Below, one piece after another: positions 60,390-64,000 of a stretch of DNA of 64,000 bases. The stretch is taken from positions 3,333,143 to 3,397,142 of the forward strand of contig NW_023503295.1 of assembly GCF_014529535.1 (NCBI RefSeq), read 5' to 3'. This DNA is from Bradysia coprophila (lineage: Eukaryota; Arthropoda; Insecta; Diptera; Sciaridae). The notes beneath the pieces are model-generated. The model worked only from the letters and a program-made list of their open reading frames with translations. It made no database searches and was not told the origin of the DNA. Each line of letters begins with the position of its first letter. Positions within the stretch are counted from its first letter, which is position 1. The position numbers were made by a program, and so were the translations under genes.

Positions 60390-62510
60390 GTGAGTGGTGT
60401 GGTTGAATAGAAGTGAACACGGTGTACGCTTTTATGTGTGAGTGACCACCCCCTCGATTTTTGTATCTTTGGCTGTGAAGCAGATAGAGAGTTCGTTTCT
60501 TCGGCAAAGTTGTTGGGTATTGAAACAGTGGTTGTGCAGAAGTGACCACAGTGTACACTTTTGTGTGTGAGTGACCACCCCCTCGATTTTTGTAACTTTT
60601 TGTGTGAAGCAGATGGAAAGTTGGTTTCTTCGGCAAAGTTGTTGGGTATTGAAAGAGTGGTTGTATGGAAGTGACCACAGTGTACGCTTTTAGGTAATAG
60701 TGACCACCCCCTCGATTTTTGTAACTTTTTGTGTGAAGCAGATGGAAAGTTGGTTTCTTCGGCAAAGTTGTTGGGTATTGAAAGAGTGGTTGTATGGAAG
60801 TGACCACAGTGTACGCTTTTAGGTAATAGTGACCACCCCCTCGATTTTTGTAACTTTTTATGTGAAGCAGATGGAAAGTTGGTTTCTTCGGCAAAGTTGT
60901 TGGGTATTGAAAGAGTGATTGTATGGAAGTGATCACAGTGTACGCTTTTAAGTAATAGTGACCACCCCCTCGATTTTTGTAACTTTTTGTGTGAAGCAGA
61001 TGGAGAGTTGGTTTCTTCGGCAAAGTTGTTGGTTATTGAAAGAGTGGTTGTGCAGAAGTGACCTCAGTGTACACTTTTGTGTGTGAGTGACCACCCCCTC
61101 GATTTTTGTGACTTTTGATGTGAAGCAGATGGAAAGTTGGTTTCTTCGACAAAGTTATTGGTTATCGAAAGAGTTGTCGTCTGAAAGTGACCACAGTGTC
61201 CACTTTTGTGTGTGAGTGACCACCCCTCGATTTTTGTAACTTTTTATGTGAAGCAGATGGAAGCTTCGTTTCTTCGGCAAAGTTGTTAGGTATTGAAAGA
61301 GTGGTTGTATGGAAGTGATCACAGTGTCCGCTTTTGTGTGTGAGTGACCACCCCCTCGGGGGTGGTCACTCACACACAAAAGCGGACACTGCTGTCACTT
61401 CCACACAACCACTCTCTCAATTAACAACAATTTTGCCGAAAAAACCAACTCTCCATCTGCCTCACACAAAAAGTTACAAAAATCGAGGGGGTGGTCACTC
61501 ACACACAAAAGCGTACACTGTGGTCACATTCAGACAACAACTCTGTCCATAACCAATAACTTTGCGGAAGAAACCAACTTTCCATCTGCTTCACATAAAA
61601 AGTTACAAAAATCGAGGGGGTGGTCACTCACACACAAAAGAGGACACTGTGGTCACTTTCAGACGACAACTCTTTCGATAACCAACAACTTTGCCGAAGA
61701 AACCAACTCTCCATTTGCTTCACACAAAAAGTTAAAAAAAATTTTTGTAACTTTTTATGTGAAGTAGATGGAAAGTTGGTTTCTTCGGCAAAGTTATTGG
61801 TTATTGAGTGGTTGTATGGAAGTGACCACAGCGTACGCTTTTGTGTGTGAGTGACGACCCCCTCGATTTTTGTAACTTTTTGTGTGAAGCAGATGGAAAG
61901 TTGGTTTCTTCGGCAAAGGTGGTCGGTATTGAAAGAGTGGTTGTATGGAAGTGATCACAGTGTACGCTTTTGTGTGTGAGTGACCACTCCCTCGATTTTT
62001 GTAACTTTTTGTGTGAAGCAGATGGAAAGTTGGTTTCTTCGGCAAAGTTGTTGGTCATCGAAAGAGTTGTCGTGGCATGAAAAATAAATAATAAAAAGAC
62101 GATATTAGACGTTACAAAAGAAGAAGGTGTTGTTGGTTATCGAAAGAGTTGTCGTCTGAAAGTGACCACAGTGTCCGCTTTTGTGTGTGAGTGACCACCC
62201 CCTCGATTTTTGTAACTTTTTATGTGAAGCAGATGGAGAGTTGGTTTCTTCGGCAAAGTTGTTGGTTATTGAAAGAGTGGTTGTATGGAAGTGACCACAG
62301 TGTACGCTTTTAGGTAATAGTGACCGCCCCCTCGATTTTTGTAACTTTTTATGTGAAGCAGATGGAAAGTTGGTTTCTTCGGCAAAGTTGTTGGTTATTC
62401 AAAGAGTTGTCGTCTGAAAGTGACCACAGTGTCCGTTTTTGTGTGTGAGTGACCACCCCCTCGATTTTTGTAACTTTTTATGTGAAGCAGATGGAAAGTT
62501 GATTTCTTCG
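60390..62510. repeat. 129-bp minisatellite with an internally inverted block
   Basis: The unit contains GTTTCTTCGGCAAAGTTGTT, AGTGACCACAGTGTACGCTT and CCCCCTCGATTTTTGTAAC. Units run one way from 60390 to 61357, the opposite way from 61358 to about 61742, and the first way again to about 62510. The first junction is a sharp palindrome (CACCCCCTCGGGGGTGGTC). A segment at 62070-62130 from the neighbouring module interrupts the last block. The 310-codon minus frame is a product of the 43-codon unit length. Confidence 0.9.
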
Positions 62511-62559
62511 TGAAAGTTGTTCGGTATTGATGATTTTCAGTGGAGTATCACACGGGAAT

Positions 62560-62950
62560 AGGTGTTTTTTTTGTAAAAGGTGTATTAATGGTGATTGCGG
62601 GGGTTCAGGGGGCGGCAGCCCCCTGGCATGAAAAATAAATAATGGAAAGACGATATTAGGCGTTACAAAGAAGGTGTTGTTTCGGGCTAACTTAACTGTA
62701 AAAATGTGGGAGTGTGACACGGGAAGAGGTGTTTTGTTCGAAAAGGTGTAAGAGTGGTGATTGCGGGGGTCCAGGGGGCGGCAGCCCCCTGGCATGAAAA
62801 ATAAATAATGAAAATACGATATTAGGCATTACAAAAGAAGAAGGTGTTGTTTGGGGCTAACTTTTCATAAGAATGTTTGAGTGGAGCGAACCATTCGAAT
62901 GCAGAGGGGTCGAAGACCCCGATCGTTGTAAATGTGTGGGTGCCCTTATG
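62560..62950 (+). repeat. Repeated G-rich hairpin module
   Basis: GGGGGCGGCAGCCCCCTGGC followed by ATGAAAAATAAATAATG occurs at about 62608 and 62773. The downstream part, without the hairpin, is at 62076. A further hairpin of GGGGTCGAAGACCCC is at 62906. These are spaced copies of one module. Confidence 0.75.
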
Positions 62951-63294
62951 GGCACGGGATCCAACTAGTTTGGAAGAGAAGAGCTGTCAGCGAACTGGTA
63001 GTCAGCAAAAAATATTGGATGGTGCGAGCGAGAAGACAGCAGAAAATTATTCGTAGCGAACGAATATACAGGAAATACGGACTCCGTTTGAGAAAATGTT
63101 GGAAGCGATAAAGAATGCAAATCAATTCAGCAAAATGAAAGTTAGTATATTGGCCACCAATGGATGTTAGGTCCTTTAGAAACAGAAAGGCAGACGTCGA
63201 AGTCAGTGACCCACGTTAAACCTTGATTAATAACAGTCAATGTTGGAGTGGCAATAGTAATTTATTGTCTGGAGATTTCGATACAAAAGTAGGG

Positions 63295-63390
63295 GTGAGA
63301 TTTACTGGGGATGTGGCCAGAGTCAGCTCACCGGAGTGTGGATTGGGCACAGGCAGTATTTTCTCAAGAAACCTTGAAATTGGTCGAAAT
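63295..63390 (+). repeat. Direct repeat, right copy
   Basis: This matches 58615-58712. The two copies lie 4.68 kb apart and enclose the minisatellite. Confidence 0.8.
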
Positions 63391-64000
63391 TCTCTTCCCC
63401 AACGCTTGGATGGTAACTTTGTCGGCTGTACTACAATGAAAGAAAGAAGAATTCGACATTCCATAGGTCTCCATAATGACAGGTCTCAAGACAATAGTAT
63501 GAGTTAACAGCGAGCTAATGGTGTAGCGAACCACAGATGAGAAAAGAAGGTCAAGGCAAATCAGTGGCATGTTAATGGTAACGGAAAACGATACAAGAGA
63601 TATATGAAGTCGTATCGAATGACTGATAATGGTAAAGGCAACAACGAAAGTCTCTACACAAATCGTGGGGTTCAACAGAGCATAACGTGCTATATGTCAA
63701 CTGGTCAACCTGGCGTGGAAGAAACGTCAGTTAATGAGACAATTGGTAATGCAAACGGCAGCAACATCGAAGTGGTTTCTTCGCGATTCGTAAAAAAAGG
63801 AAGAGAAACACAACGACGCAATTGGTCAGTGGCGAACTGGCAACAGCGACGAAACTCCCCATCGAAATTGGTCAGTATCGAACTGGCAGTAAAACCGACA
63901 TGAAGGCTCCATCAGAATAATTCGCAACGGTGTCGAGAAGAGGTCTCCATCAGAATTGGTCAGTGGCAGAATAACAACATGCAATAGAAATCAGAAAGAA

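Larger units (their letters stand above)
57305..64000 (+). mobile_element. Interior of an LTR element without recognisable gag-pol (LARD-like)
   Basis: If the LTR is the left end, all sequence to the window edge is probably internal. It has no protease, reverse transcriptase or integrase motif in any frame. It holds short frames (67 codons at 57757), a TTTC/TGTC tract at 59621-59655, a poly-A run at 59688, the 129-bp minisatellite (60390-62510), G-rich hairpin modules (62590-62800) and a direct repeat pair at 58615 and 63295. The region may instead be several nested elements. Confidence 0.45.

Noticed and set aside
60091-61023. 310-codon minus-strand frame with a 43-residue repeat
   Set aside because: The repeat equals the 129-bp minisatellite unit. 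The frame breaks in other blocks of the array and has no recognisable domain.

Overview
This is arthropod nuclear DNA, most likely from a dipteran-like insect. Genes are split by short introns (about 54-100 nt where nothing has inserted), and histone H4 is an intron-bearing replacement-type copy. The recognisable gene families are an AA15 lytic polysaccharide monooxygenase, an acid sphingomyelinase and trypsin-like serine proteases. The rest is AT-rich and dominated by transposable elements. I cannot name a species from the sequence.

Genes. Five host loci can be modelled. They are histone H4 (minus, 29.0-29.4 kb), an AA15 LPMO (plus, 32.8-33.6 kb), an eight-exon acid sphingomyelinase-like phosphodiesterase (plus, 34.55-38.36 kb), an eight-exon membrane-tailed trypsin-like protease (minus, 43.8-47.2 kb), and the first two exons of a second trypsin-like protease (plus, 55.1-55.3 kb) oriented head-to-head with the first. 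The LPMO, phosphodiesterase and proteases are all predicted secreted or surface proteins. That would suit digestion or turnover of chitin, lipid and protein, but no shared regulation is visible.

Repeats. From left to right: 0.1-1.6 kb family A; 1.6-3.9 kb a decayed foldback; 5.8-9.4 kb small palindromes, a tRNA-like sequence and a 2.85-kb foldback; 10.3-12.6 kb a frameshifted non-LTR element with an R2-like endonuclease; 13.1-17.4 kb two Helitron-like elements (family E); 17.6-19.3 kb a broken RTE-like element; 20.9-24.1 kb Helitron-like families D and E; 24.2-28.8 kb family A copies with a nested family B copy; 30.9-31.7 and 38.6-40.4 kb family B; 40.65-43.5 kb a Jockey/CR1-like element with a long open reverse transcriptase; 48.5-50.4 kb a second family D copy; 52.3-54.25 kb a TTAA-flanked MITE split by family B; 56.0-57.1 kb another family B copy, cut by an LTR element that fills the window to its right edge and carries a 129-bp minisatellite.

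Main finding. Five elements (families D and E) have different internal minisatellites but the same end grammar. Each starts TC preceded by A, has a small 5' hairpin and an inverted TGACGCA box, and ends with a GC-rich hairpin and CATGA followed by T. This looks like a Helitron-type group with a non-canonical 3' end and exchangeable repeat cores. The other well-resolved cases are a 1.35-kb hAT-type foldback with an 8-bp target duplication in the first sphingomyelinase intron, a 159-bp hAT-type MITE with a perfect 8-bp duplication, and nested insertions that give exact empty sites.
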